Positions 9,508 to 19,884 of a stretch of DNA of 64,000 nt are shown here, piece after piece. Position numbers and translations under genes: made by a program. Origin of the DNA: Dugong dugon (Eukaryota > Chordata > Mammalia > Sirenia > Dugongidae); NCBI GenBank assembly GCA_030035585.1, contig CM057460.1:132664714-132728713 (forward strand), in the 5' to 3' direction. The notes beneath the pieces were generated by a model. The model saw only the letters and a program-made list of their open reading frames with translations, was not told where the DNA came from and did not search any database. Within the stretch, counting starts at the first letter, position 1; each line of letters begins with the position of its first letter.

Positions 9508-10557
9508 CTAGGTCCTGCCTGAGGGCTGAAGCTGTTTGTCCTCAGATCGAAGAACTCCCTTTAATAATTCTTGTAAGTTTGGTTTGACTTTTGCATATTC
9601 CTTTAGTTTCTGTTTATCTGGAAATGACCTAATTTCACCATCAAATCTGAATGAGAGTTTTGCAGGATATATTATTCTTGGCTGACAATTTTTTTCTTTC
9701 AAGATTTTATATATGTCATCCCATTGCCTTCTTGCCTGCATGGTTTCTGCTGAATAATCTGAGCTTAGTCTTATTGTTTCTCCTCTGTATGTGACTTCTT
9801 GTTTTTCACGAGCTGCTCTCAGGATTCTTTGTTTGTCTTTAGTTTTAGCGAGTGTGAATATGATATGTCTTGGTGATTTTCTTTTGGGGTCTCTTCTATA
9901 TGGGGTTCGTTGAGCTTCTTGGATGACCAGCTTTTCATCTTTCATGATATTGGGAAAGTTTTCTGTCAGCAGTTCCTCAATGATCCTCTCTGTGTTTTCT
10001 GTTTTCTCCCCCTGTTCTGGTATGCCAATCACTCGTAAGTTTTTGCTTTTAATTGTGTCCCACATAACTCTCAGGCTCTCTTCATTTTTCTTTGTTCTTT
10101 TTTCTGAGTTTTCCTGAAACAGAGTTGTATCCAAGTGTTTGTCTTCAGTTCCACTTATCCTGTCTTCCATGGTTTCAAATCTACTTCTCAGCCCTTCTAT
10201 GACACCGTCCATTTCTGAAATCTTGTTGTTTATCTTTTGGATTTCTAATTGTTGTTTTTGTATAATTTCGAGTTGTGAATTTATTTTGGCATTTTGTTCT
10301 TGCATCATCTTCCTGAATTCTTCCAATTTTTTGTCTGTATTTTCCATAAATTTGTCTATTTTTTCCTCATGTTTGTGAGCTTTTTGCCTCAGTTCTTGGA
10401 AAATTCCGAGTATTAGTGATTTGAGTTCCGTATCAGGTACTTCTAGTGCATTTTCTTCCACAGGAGAGTTATCTGGTGTTTTAATTTGGACGCCTATTGG
10501 AGCCATCTTGTCTTGTTTTTGTAAATGTTTTGATATTGTTTGCTGTTTTCGGAGCAT
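9508..10557 (-). CDS. L1 ORF1 protein of copy 1, intact
   Basis: This is a 349-codon open frame for the RNA-binding nucleic-acid chaperone that trimerises and packages L1 RNA in the cytoplasmic particle. An N-terminal coiled coil covers about residues 60-140 (heptad-like KIDKFMENTDKKLEEF and later). It is followed by an RRM-like domain (NLRVIGIPE at about 170, SPRHIIF, ILRAAREK) and the C-terminal domain (ETMQARRQWDDIYKILKEKN, YPAKLSF). The order matches other mammalian ORF1 proteins, which are around 340 residues. The first Met (MLRKQQ) has a poor start context. The Met at residue 18 (MAPIGV) has A at -3 and G at +4, so the true start is open. Differences from copy 2 are few, for example L2P, H60D and two changes near residue 160. 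No internal stop. Confidence 0.9.
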   Translation of the reverse strand: MLRKQQTISKHLQKQDKMAPIGVQIKTPDNSPVEENALEVPDTELKSLILGIFQELRQKAHKHEEKIDKFMENTDKKLEEFRKMMQEQNAKINSQLEIIQKQQLEIQKINNKISEMDGVIEGLRSRFETMEDRISGTEDKHLDTTLFQENSEKRTKKNEESLRVMWDTIKSKNLRVIGIPEQGEKTENTERIIEELLTENFPNIMKDEKLVIQEAQRTPYRRDPKRKSPRHIIFTLAKTKDKQRILRAAREKQEVTYRGETIRLSSDYSAETMQARRQWDDIYKILKEKNCQPRIIYPAKLSFRFDGEIRSFPDKQKLKEYAKVKPNLQELLKGVLRSEDKQLQPSGRT

Positions 10558-12261
10558 TCAGTAGATATTTCTCTCGTTTATTGATTATAGATTTTTTTTT
10601 TTTTTCGTTCTTGTGGTACAGCTGGGCAGATCTAGTTGAGGAGGAGCCACTGGGATGGGTTGCTTGTGGCACTCACCGCAGCCACCAGGACGGTCGGTAG
10701 TCAGTGCTGGGCAGGTTCCAATAGGGCGTGCCTGCACCGCTTGGTGATGTGATGTCTAGTGCACAGTGCAGGTAGGTAGGGTGCAGCGGGAAGATGGTTA
10801 TGTGTGAAGCTAAGCTGGATATGGGAGAGAGGAGAGAGGAGGAGGAGCAAAAAGCGTACAAACATAAAAGAATGCTAGGGGAGCTTGTCGTTGGAATGTA
10901 CAGATGAGAGACTATGGGATGGAGGAAACCAGAAGGGGGAAGAGAACAAAAAGGAAAGAATGACCAAATAAAAATCAGAAAAGTTAAAGAACTGCAAAGT
11001 TCCCAGGGATCCCACCGATGCAGCTATGAGGTCTGGGGGAGTCGGTCTCAATTTTCACAGCTCAGCCTGGCCAGAAGGTACAGAGGCATACATCGCCTGG
11101 TATTCAGGGATCAGAAAGAGAAGGAAGAGATAGAGAGACAAGAAATTAAGCAATGAAGAAAGACAAAAGAGAAAAAGAGGTAAAAGATGACAAAACTAAT
11201 CAAAAAAGGAAGAAAAATAAAATTGAGAGAAAAAAAAAAAAAAAGGGCAACACCAGCAGTCAGTGCCTACAAATGGGACCCAGAGAGCCCCCACTCAGGG
11301 GCGCGAATTCCAAGAAGCCGGTAGTCTCGGGGTTAAGTGACCGTGGCCACGGGAAGCAGAGGGGCCAACGAACAAAGGCCCCAGGATCCCACCCGCGCGG
11401 GAGCCCAGACCTGGAAACAGCCACATGTCCGAACGCAGCCCTACAGCCCCGCAGGAGAGAGCAGAGACGGCACTCGGAACCAGGGACCCAGGCAAAAGGA
11501 GGGGGAGGCGGCAGAGAAAGGTTCGCTAGGTGCCAGCAAACGGCTCCCAGAAAGCCTCCAGCCCGGGCGCGCGGAATCCAAGCACCGGCGCCCCCCTGCT
11601 CAGGGACTCCGGCCACGGAAAGCAGAGGGGCGAACGAACAAAGGCCCCGGGATCCCACCCACGCGGGAGCCCAGACCTAGAAACAGCCACACGCCCGCAG
11701 GCAGCCCTATAGCCCCGCAGGAGAGAGCAGAGGTGGCACTCGGAACCAGGCACCCAGGCAAAAGGAGGGGGAAGCGGCAGAAAAAGGTTCTCTAGCTGCC
11801 AGCAAACGGCTCCCAGAAAGCCGCCAGCCCAGGCGCGCGGAATCCAAGCACCAGCACCCCCCAGCCCAGGGACCCTGGCCACGGAAAGCAGGGGATCCCC
11901 AGCTGAGGCGGAGAGGGGTGGGTGGTGGGAGAGCGCGCACCGCAGTTTACCGGTCGTTCTGTCTCCGACCAGATGCTCTGCAAGGCTGCTCTCCCGTTTG
12001 CTGGGCTCCGATAGGAATCCAAGATGGTGGATCCGCGCTGCGTTAGCTGGTAAGGAATCTCTGCCTGAGTCTCTTCTCGCTCTCCGTTCTCTTTTAGTAT
12101 TCTCACTCCGTTTGGTGTTTGGCTGAGTTCTTTATCTCTTCATTTGGTGTTCTAGGGTTTCAGGATTGTTGATTCTCTGTTAGGCTTAGTTTTTCGGATC
12201 TTTGCTGTGGAGGGACGGCGTGGTGTTTCTGCCTAGAGCGCCATCTTGCCCCTCCTCCCCC
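10558..12261 (-). promoter_or_regulatory. L1 copy 1 5' UTR/promoter with ~267-bp monomers
   Basis: This is a 1.7-kb internal promoter region, transcribed leftwards. The outer part is GC- and CpG-rich and holds about 2.3 tandem units, with the landmark GCGCG-AATCCAAG at 11301, 11569 and 11835 (spacing 268 and 266 bp). A YY1-type site, GCCATCTTG (AAGATGGC on the sense strand), lies at 12240-12248 near the transcript start, where human L1 also has its YY1 site. A second AAGATGG occurs at about 12020. Longish frames in the monomers on both strands are side effects of high GC; they are not conserved in length between copies 1 and 2. Confidence 0.75.
11301..11900. repeat. Tandem 5'-UTR monomers in L1 copy 1
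   Basis: There are two full units and a partial third, each about 267 bp. They share GCGGAATCCAAGCACC, AAAGCAGAGGGGC-AACGAAC, GGATCCCACCC-CGCGGGAG and CAGGCAAAAGGAGGGGGA. Copy 2 has the same arrangement with starts at 32886, 33154 and 33420. The older L1 copy 3 has about one unit in the corresponding place. Confidence 0.85.
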
Positions 12262-12272
12262 TCAAGCTTTTT
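12262..12272 (-). repeat. Target-site duplication of L1 copy 1 (5' side)
   Basis: TCAAGCTTTTT matches 3413-3423. It is followed by GTTTTTGTTG, old L1 5'-UTR sequence that would have been continuous with 3412 before insertion. Confidence 0.85.
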
Positions 12273-13260
12273 GTTTTTGTTGTCGTTCTTTTTTTGGTTA
12301 TGTCAGGGTAGGTGGGCAGGGCATTCTTTGTTACTTGCTCTTCTGTGGGTACTATAGTTCTACCACCTTGTCCTGGTGTGCAGGGCTGGTCACTCAACTG
12401 TGGTGCAGCAGGGCAGGTCCAGCAGGAAGGGAAGTGTTGGAGAAGGGCTGTTTGTCTGCAGTGTGAACTGGGCTGGGGGCTGGAGTGGAGCCACTGTGGT
12501 ATTTAGGGGGGTCTCGAGCCAGTAGGGAAGGGCCTGGGGTCCAGGCCAGGTCCCGTCAGTGACATGGTGGGTGGCAGGAGGGTTCTAGAGCTGGCAGAAA
12601 GGGGCCTGGTGTCCATGTCCAGTCCCCTGGGGGCTGTGGTAGGTGGAAGAAGGGGTCTGGAGCCAGTGGGAAGGGGGCTGGGGTCTAGACAGCATCCCCT
12701 GAGGGCCACAGGCGGCGGGGCACAAGAGAGAGGTAGAGAGGGCAAGACAGGGTCAGAGTGGGCTAGATAGAGAAGAGCAGTAGGATGGGTTAATATTGTT
12801 GGTTTACATGATGGGGCAGTTATAGCTGCTGTTCACCAGAGGGGCGGGGGTTGTAGGAGTGTGCTCCCACGGTAACCAGGTTTGAGAGTCTGGGCTTCTC
12901 CTTGAGTTGCAGCCAGCAAACGTTGTCTTACTGAGACCTGGGTATGTCTATACTGTACCTCTCTCTCATATAGGGAATTCTGTGGAGGTGCCTTTCTAAG
13001 TGCAGGGTTGTTGGCCTTATTCCAAAATGGCAATGTTGAGTCATTCCATTTGATCAGGAACCTCCACTCTGTATCTCTGTTCCTTTCCTGTTTTCTATCA
13101 GTTTCTTCTTCTCCTCCTCAGTGACTTCCAATCTAATATTTTATCCCTTCATTTAAGGTTCAGTGTTCTAGGATTGACATCTGTATCTATTTTACTTGGG
13201 TTTTGGGTCTTTCTTGCAGCAAGATGGCTTAGTGTGTCTGACATCTTGGCTCTGCCTCCT
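12273..13260 (-). mobile_element. Old L1 5' UTR, right part of the element split by copy 1
   Basis: The sequence resembles the 5' UTR of L1 part B near 47580-47720, including a GGTAGG-GGGCAGG stretch, CTGTGGGTAC-ATA and GCAGGGCAGGTC-AG. It carries two to three diverged copies of a GC-rich unit around GGGGCTGGGGTC (12480-12700). The right end near 13220-13260 (AGCAAGATGG, then ATCTTGGCTCTGCC) looks like the L1 5' terminus. It continues the fragment at 2753-3423. No coding frame is supported. Confidence 0.65.
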
Positions 13261-14951
13261 ATATAGGATTCTTTATATTAAACAGCACTAATATTCACAA
13301 CAACCTCCAAGGACATATATTTGTACAACTAATTTTACAGGTTAGAAATCTTAGTTTCAAAGGGTGAAGTTGCATTCTGATAAATAGTGGATATAAATAT
13401 TGCAAATGGGGACAAAATCTGTTATCTTTCCATTTCTCCCTTTTGAAAGGCCTCCTTGCATAGAGATTCTTGATGAACAATAACATATGTGACCAAAAAT
13501 GGAATTTTTAATTAAGTATTACAGCTTCTATTGCCTTTTATAGCATGTCCTACTGACATTATGAAAATATGGTTAGCTTTCAGCTTTCAGCCTACGCTAT
13601 TTTTACTAATCAATCATGATATAGGACAGTGGAGCTTTTTTGAGCCTTTCTATTAAATATAAATTGTAAACTAAAGACAGCCTGACACTGAGGTAAGCTC
13701 GTTATATAACAATAAACAAACTTTCTGTATGTGAGATAGATGTATGTGTGTTCAGTGTATGTGTGAATGTGTGTAAAACTATTCATGGTATCCTATTACT
13801 ATGGTTTAAAATTTCAGGTCAGGAATGAAAAAAGATGAGACTACTATGATTGGACACAGGATCAAGACATAGATCTTGAAATGTATATTAAAAACCCAGG
13901 AAGGAATTTAAACAGGAACATGGCGTGATGAGATTTGCATATTTTATAAAGTGTACTGCCTATGTTACTGCTATAGAATAGGTTGGGATACCATTTAGGG
14001 AGATTGAGATAGTCAAGGTGAGAAGTGATAGGAATCTGGAATGTACCAATTATATTTGAAACCTATTTTAAAAAAATTCATATTAAGATGGAATCTGTAT
14101 CCTGAAAAGCATGCCTTTTTGAAGATATTTGTAAAAGACAACAGGAGTTTTATGTTCAGTTCTTGTGCAATAAGAAAAAGAAAAATTGGCCTTGGATATT
14201 TCATATTCTAGTTGCTTTACTCTTAAGTTTGACAGTCTGAAAAACATGTCTGTAAACATGGAAGGCTATGGATCAGAGGAAACTTATATGTGATTTTTTT
14301 TTAATGTGTTAGTTTGCCAGTTACATCCCAGGAGACACATAGGCAGTAAAATAAATGCAGCACTTTCCTGGCATAAATAGTTACTTATCCCCTGGGAGGT
14401 AGACAGCTGCATATTTACAGGCCACATGTTCACAGACAGCAGTTCATCTCCCGACATGTCTTAATAGCTTTACACCACAGAAGGCACCGGCATTTCCTTT
14501 ACAACCCAAGTGTGACATTGATTTAGAGTTTACAATGATTTCTTGGTTGCTTTTTTTTCTAGATTACTTTAACATACTCCATATTATTTCAATGTTTATT
14601 GTATTCAGGAGAGAATCCAAGCATAAAAATCAGAAGACTTCTCAAAGATTTTACACATGCATATTTTCATTTCCACAAAAAGAAAACTTAAAGCCAATAA
14701 ATGTTTAGCTGCTGAACAAAAGACAAACAGCATCCATTGATAACAATGGACTGCTCCAAAGTAAAGTGTTGTGTAACCTAGTGAAATATTCTGTCACTAT
14801 CATGTTTTTGTTATATGTAACAAGACAAGCCAAATGAAGTTAGAGGTTGGGAGAAGGGGGGGAAGAAGGAAAAACATAAGAAATCCCAACTCAAATATAT
14901 ATAATAATGTAAAATTACATAAAGTTGAAATTATTTTTTCTACTTTACAAT
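13261..14951. other. Unrecognised intergenic sequence
   Basis: AT-rich sequence with no supported gene or named repeat. The longest frames are about 63 codons (13295-13486 and 14013-14204, minus strand), of low complexity and without a domain. A GT-rich patch lies at about 13735-13775. Confidence 0.6.
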
Positions 14952-14962
14952 AGAATTGGTAG
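14952..14962 (-). repeat. Target-site duplication of the RTE insertion (left)
   Basis: AGAATTGGTAG is repeated exactly at 16443-16453. The two copies bracket the RTE fragment and the LTR nested inside it. Confidence 0.8.
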
Positions 14963-14983
14963 CTGTTGTTAGATGCTGTCGAG

Positions 14984-15337
14984 TTAGTTACAACTCATAG
15001 TGATCCTACGTATAACAGAATGAAACACTTCTGGGCCCTGTGCCATCCTCACAATTTTTGCTATGTTTGAGCCGGTTGTTGCAGCCACTGTGTCAATCCA
15101 TCTCGTTAAGGGTCTTCCTCTTTTTTGCTGACTCTCTACTTCACCAAGCATGATGTCCATCTCCAGGAACTGGTTCCTCCTGATAACATGTTCAAAGTAT
15201 GTGAGATGAAGTCTTGTCATCCTCGTTTCTAAGGAGCATTCTAACTGTACTTCTAGCAAGAGAGATTTGTTCGTTCTTCTGGCAGTACATGGTAGATTCA
15301 ATATTCTTTGCCAACACCATAACTTCAAAGGCATCAA
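14984..15337 (-). pseudogene. RTE ORF C-terminal remnant
   Basis: This 117-codon open piece is homologous to the frames at 2960-3229 (plus) and 57641-57316 (minus). Shared landmarks are WCWQRILN, ARRTNKS, LTYF-H and MLGEVE-QQKRGRP. It is the C-terminal end of the RTE polyprotein, downstream of the reverse transcriptase. The Met at its start is fortuitous, because homology continues upstream in another frame. Confidence 0.75.
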
Positions 15338-15758
15338 TTCTTCTATGATCTTCAGTATTCACTGTCCAAGTTCCGCTTGAATATGAGGCAATTGAAAATA
15401 CTATGGCTTAGGTCAGGGGCACCTCAGTCCTCAAAGTGACATCTTTGCTTTTTAACACTTTAAAGAGGTCTTTTGCAGCAGGTTTACCCAATGCAATAGT
15501 TTGTTTGATTTCTTGACTGCTGCTTTCTTGAGTGTTGATTGGGGATCCAAGTAAAATGAAATCTTTGATGACTTCAATCTTTTCTTTGTTTATCATGCTG
15601 CTTATTGGTTCATTTGTGAGGATTTTTGTTTTCTTTATGTTGAAGTGTAATCCATCCTGAAGGCTGTATGTAGTCTTTGATCTTCATCAGTAAGTGCTTT
15701 AAGTCCTTTTCACTTTCAGCAAGCATGGTTGTGTCATCTGCGTATCGTAGGTTGTTAA

Positions 15759-16218
15759 TTTATCCTGGCCCTACAAATGCTGGTAAATTTCCATTAGTAC
15801 TTAAGCTAGCCCCAGCCAGATTTGGCCCGCCCTGCATGTGCAGAAGGGCCAGCTGTGACCACTAATTGACCTCAACAGAGGACGCAGCAACAGGAGGAAT
15901 GACTCAGAAGGAAAATCATCACCCAGACCCTATTCCAAAGCAAGAGGTCCAACAAGAACCACATCACTTCCTGTTTCCTGGCCGCCTTCTAGAATTTTCC
16001 CTCCCCAGTCTGTCTTCACAGTCCTCATCTTGCTGCCCAGATCACATATAAGCCCTGCATCCCCGTAGCTTGGTAAACTGGATCTGAGGAACTTCTTCCT
16101 GGCTCCTTGCTCTGTGCATTGCAATAAAGTTAGTTTCTCTTTCTCAAAGACCAGTGTCCAGATAGTTGGCGAGTCTGCGCGCACCAGACGAGGATCCACC
16201 TTCTAGGGTTTGGTAACA
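15759..16218 (+). mobile_element. Probable solo LTR (class I-like) nested in RTE
   Basis: A 460-bp insertion interrupts the RTE text: GTTGTTAA on the left and TTAATGAGTC on the right rejoin to the uninterrupted RTE seen at about 58070. TTAA (or TTAAT) is duplicated at 15755-15758 and 16219-16222, consistent with a 4-5 bp retroviral duplication. Inside are TATAAG (16047-16052) and AATAAA (16123-16128), about 75 bp apart, in LTR order. The right end is CA; the left end, TT, would be a mutated TG. No internal retroviral genes, hence a solo LTR. The family is not named. Confidence 0.7.
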
Positions 16219-16442
16219 TTAATGAGTCTTCCTCCAATCCTGATGCCTCGTTCTTCATATAATCCAGCTTCATGGATTGTTTGCTCAGCATACAGATTGA
16301 ATAAACATGGTAAAAGGATACAACCCTGCCACACACCTTTCCTGAATTTAAACCATGTGGTGTCCCGTTGTTCTATTTAAATGACTGCCTCTTGGTCTAT
16401 GTACAGGTTATGCATGAGCACAATTAAGTACTCTGGAATTCC

Positions 16443-16453
16443 AGAATTGGTAG
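16443..16453 (-). repeat. Target-site duplication of the RTE insertion (right)
   Basis: Exact match (AGAATTGGTAG) to 14952-14962, placed just after RTE text that ends TCTGGAATTCC. Confidence 0.8.
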
Positions 16454-17309
16454 TAGCAGCGTTAATATTTCCTCTAATGAAGTGATAGTGCATATATCAG
16501 AAAATTTTTAAAAAATCAGAGTTGATATGAATATTGTTTATACCCTAATACCACTCTCTCATTAAGTGCAGGCATATTCCCATTGATAGCTGAATAGGAA
16601 ATGCCAGGCTTGGGATATCTGAGTGGGAGACTAGAAATAAAGCTACGTAATAGTAACAAATGTATACTGATGTTTTAACGTTTTTAATTCTGCCTTTTCT
16701 AGAACTAAACTTCTGCAGTGTTACAGGTTTAAATGATGTACTTGACTATATGAATCTACAATTCACACTAAATATCTTTTTTGAGTCTCTAAAACCTTTA
16801 TCAGTTTAGTACTATAACTAATTAAGCCCAATGTATATTTTGACTTATATATCTCTGATTTTTATTACTCTGGAATTTTTACAGATGGGTCTAATGCAAA
16901 GTATATTATAAGCCTTGCTTAATTTTAATACATTTTCTTGTTAAAGCATTGTTTTGTTCTGGTGCTCTCTGAATATGTAATCTGTCTGATCTGATTCTTT
17001 TATTCATTGAAACCTTTGGTAAAAGGTTTAGTGGTGTTCCTCAAGGTTAAATATTTGATCAAGGACTTGATTAAAACATAAAATATGCTGATCTAATTTT
17101 AGAAAATAAGTGATAAATTAGGATGGAAGACAGAATCAGGATTCAGATAAACCTTAGCAAGCTAAAATGATGATTAAAAACTAAAAGGTTCAATTTAAGA
17201 TGAGTAAGTATAAATACTTACTTTCAGGTTAAAAAAATGAAATTTACCAGTTGGAATAAATCTGATATAACAGTAGTTAAAGCCTTAGGAATTTCAGTTT
17301 ACTGCAAGT
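16454..17309. other. Unrecognised intergenic sequence
   Basis: AT-rich, no open frame of note, no repeat I can name. Confidence 0.6.
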
Positions 17310-17430
17310 TGTATCATAGGACAGAGTAGAACTGCCCCATAGGATTTCCAAGGAGTGGCTGGTGGACTCAGACTGCTGACCTTTTGGTTAGCAGCCATAG
17401 TTCTTAACCACTATGCCACCAGGACTCTGT
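17310..17430 (-). mobile_element. AfroSINE, partial
   Basis: Minus-strand copy of the tRNA-derived AfroSINE. ACAGAGTAGAACTGCCCCAT, CTGACCTTTTGGTTAGCAGCC and ACCACTATGCCACCAGG are the typical landmarks (box-B region and head). It lacks the GAGTC tail. Confidence 0.85.
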
Positions 17431-17466
17431 ATATAATAACAGTCCTTTCAAATGGCCTTGCACATG

Positions 17467-17677
17467 GCACCAAAGCCATTGTCATTAAGTCGGACTCGTG
17501 GTGACCCCATTTATTGCAGAGTAGAACTATTTAACCCTTCATAGGGTTTCCAATGGCTGATTTTTCAGAAACAGATTGCCAGGTCTTTCTTCCAAGGTAC
17601 CTCTGGGAAGGTTCAAACCTCTAATCTTTCCCTTAGCAGTCAAGAGCTTAACCATTCGTGTCACCCAGGGACTCCTT
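17467..17677 (-). mobile_element. AfroSINE, near full length
   Basis: It begins with the tail region (AAGCCATTGTCATTAAGTCGG, GGTGACCCC), continues through GCAGAGTAGAACT and a middle segment (AGATTGCCAGGTCTTTCTTCC), and ends in the head (AACCATTCGTGTCACCCAGGG). The longer middle marks a different subfamily from the copy at 24938. Frames across it are not genes. Confidence 0.85.
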
Positions 17678-18475
17678 TGCACATGGCAGGAACAGGTGAA
17701 TGCTGTAAGCATTAAAAAGAGGTGGAGGAGATCTGTGTTCTTGAGTGCTGGCTCTAATAGGTACAGAATTTTTGGTTTCACATCTCTGGACTTCACTATC
17801 TTTGCTACCAGATGAAGAGATGGCCTAATTGATTACTAAGATTTCTTTAAGTTTAATTTCCAATATTGAATATGAACCTCTGGTAGCATACCTGTCTCAA
17901 GAAAAAACAATGAAGATAGTTTTGAATTTGAAGTACTTTCAGGGAGTAAACAAAATAGATATACCTCAGAAGTCAACATGTGGATGAATTGATGAATGTT
18001 ATAGCAAAGCAAATTTTGTTTTACTGAAACAAGGAAGTGTCACCAACAACGTGTGAACAGTTCGACCACCTACCAGAGAATTTTCAGAGAAGATTTTTAC
18101 CTTCGATGGGGGGTAGAAGTAAATCCAGGTTGATTCTGAACATCATTTGTATCTTTGAATAGTGAATACACACATTTTGTAGGTAGAATTAGAGTTGTTT
18201 GAAATAGGATAAAAAAATTCAAAACAAATTCCTTTCACATCATTTAAGGGTTTTATACTAAATTACTTCAGAAAAGAGAAAAATATGTTGTGATAATACT
18301 TTTCACACAAGGAGGTCTTATACTTAAGGGCATGCTGTGAAAATGACATAGACTATATATTAATTCATTTGCCTGCCATCTCCTTCACAATTCTTTTGTC
18401 CCTATCTAATCAGTCTTCAGGTCCTATCAGCTTCACTCTCTGCTGTTGTCAGAATTCATTAATCTAATCCATTTA
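17678..18475. other. Unrecognised intergenic sequence
   Basis: No supported gene. Mostly AT-rich unique-looking sequence between two AfroSINE clusters. Confidence 0.55.
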
Positions 18476-18648
18476 AGGAGCCTTGGTGGCACAAGGGTTA
18501 AGAGCTATGGCTACCAACCAAAATATTGGCGGTTTGAATCCACCAGCTGCTGCTTGGAAACTCTATGGAGCAGTTTTATTGTCCTATATAGTCACTATGA
18601 GTCAAAATCAATTTGACGGCAATGGGAATCCATTAAAAAAAAAAAAAA
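18476..18648 (+). mobile_element. AfroSINE with A-tail
   Basis: Complete plus-strand copy: head GGAGCCTTGGTGGCACAAGG, box-B-like GGTTTGAATCCACCAGC, then CTATGGAGCAGTT, GTCACTATGAGTC and GACGGCAATGGG, ending in a 14-bp A-run (18635-18648). An opposite-strand AfroSINE abuts it. Confidence 0.9.
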
Positions 18649-18936
18649 TTGTTGCCATTGGGTTGATTCTGACTTATAGTGATCATTTAAAACCCATCAA
18701 AAAATCATATTGGTTTTCCATCTCTCCCTTCTGTAATATTTTATGTAACCCTTTGTTGTTGAGTCAATTCCAAAACCGTGTACTTCAGAATAGAACGATG
18801 TTCCACAGGGTTTTTTGGCTGTAATTTTATTGAAGTAGATCACCAGGACTTTCTTCCTCAGTGTTACAGGGTTGATTCAAACCACCAACCTTTTGGTTAG
18901 TAGCTGAGAGTAAACTGTTTGCACCACCCAGGGATC
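18649..18936 (-). mobile_element. AfroSINE, diverged, inverted relative to its neighbour
   Basis: TTGCCATTGGGTTGATTCTGACTTATAGTGA at the left is the SINE tail in reverse. ACCAACCTTTTGGTTAGTAGC and GCACCACCCAGGGA at the right are the head. About 110 bp in the middle are diverged or inserted. With 18476-18648 it forms a tail-to-tail pair. Confidence 0.75.
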
Positions 18937-19884
18937 TATCTTATTAAAAAAAAAAAAGAGAGAGAGAGAAATCTATTCGAGTGGGAAAACTGATGATGTG
19001 GAAATTGATGGAAAACTGATGAAATAGGAAATTCTTAGAGTAATGTACTTGAGTAATCAAAATGTAGTGAGATTTAGTGCCCCCAAGAAGTTGTTGGCCT
19101 AGATCTGTAAGTGTTTAAGCAATGTTCAATATATTCCAGACATGTGAAAGTTAGGAAAGTATGTATAAACATTTAAAAGATGTACTTCCTCCCAGAGCTG
19201 GCTTTGAATTCATTGATAATATGTTACTTATTTTAATTCATTAATAATGTTATTAATGCATTTAAGTAGTAATTGTTCAAGGTATCATTTATTCAGCATT
19301 TTTTTCTTATTTTTCAAAACTTATCTGCAATGCATATAATCATTATAATTTTAATGTTAAAGGCAGGGAACCTGAAGTTCAGAAATGCTGAGTGTTGCAA
19401 CCAATTCAATATCTAGTAAGCAGTCAAGGTGAAATGAAAACCTTGGTTTACTCGGCTATAAAGCCTAGTCTTTTTGAATAATCTATGCTAAGTCTCATTT
19501 AAAGGCATTTTTCATTACTATAAAGCACTGTGGAACACCTAGAAATACAAGATTACAGAACATCCAATCTGGGAGTATTCTGTGTTTCTACGATGATCTC
19601 AAATCACATAAGGTATAAGTCACTATTATGCTTTCAAAATACATATGTATAAACACTCATAATTTGAAGTTAGAAATAAAAATATGTGTACCTGTATGAA
19701 GCTCTATAACATTAACTATAACATTAACCCTGTAAGTCATTACAAAGTTTTTCAGAAAATTTCTGAACTTAGACGTAGAAACATAGAAGTATGTGAAGAA
19801 ATGTGGTAAACAAGCTTTAAGTTGACCTTGCCCCTGAATGCTGTGAAAAAAGAAAACACATAACATAATTAATTTTTGTATATT
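18937..19884. other. Intergenic sequence with a possible MIR
   Basis: No gene. An A-run and GA repeat lie at 18945-18970. About 19340-19460 (GGCAGGGAACCTGAAGTTCAG, then TATCTAGTAAGCAGTCAAGG) resembles the conserved core of a MIR SINE on the plus strand, at low confidence. Confidence 0.4.

Larger units (their letters stand above)
3424..12261 (-). mobile_element. Young full-length L1 (copy 1) with 3' transduction
   Basis: This is a nearly complete L1 on the minus strand. Reading from its 5' end at 12261, the order is: 5' UTR (12261 to about 10558) with GC-rich monomers; ORF1 (10557-9508); inter-ORF region (9507-9077); broken ORF2 (9076-5256); 3' UTR (5255-3761); L1 poly(A), seen as a T-run (3760-3748); a transduced flank (3747-3435); and a second poly(A) (3434-3424). 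The 5' end reads GGGGGAGGAGGGGCAAGATGG, close to the usual start of a mammalian full-length L1. Sequence is only slightly different from copy 2, so the family was recently active. The TCAAGCTTTTT duplications bracket it. It landed in the 5' UTR of an older L1 of the same orientation. Confidence 0.93.
14963..16442 (-). mobile_element. 5'-truncated RTE LINE, interrupted by an LTR
   Basis: Minus-strand RTE sequence. The 3' tail is at 14963-15020. The C-terminal block is in a 117-codon frame (15337-14984) with LKLWCWQRILN, LTYFEH, GRPLTRWIDTVAA. A further piece at 15596-15408 carries the IEVIKDFILLGSPIN region. The YADD-proximal region near 15700-15758 is cut by the LTR at 15759 and resumes at 16219. 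Matching 11-bp flanks (AGAATTGGTAG) mark a single 5'-truncated insertion. Coding capacity is lost through stops and shifts. Confidence 0.88.

Noticed and set aside
11153..11680. 175-codon Lys-rich then Arg/Gly/Pro-rich frame
   Set aside because: Lies antisense across the A-rich tract and monomers of the L1 5' UTR; no conservation of frame.
3761..12261. Segmental duplication of copies 1 and 2
   Set aside because: Homology ends exactly at the L1 ends, flanks differ, and each copy has its own target-site duplication.
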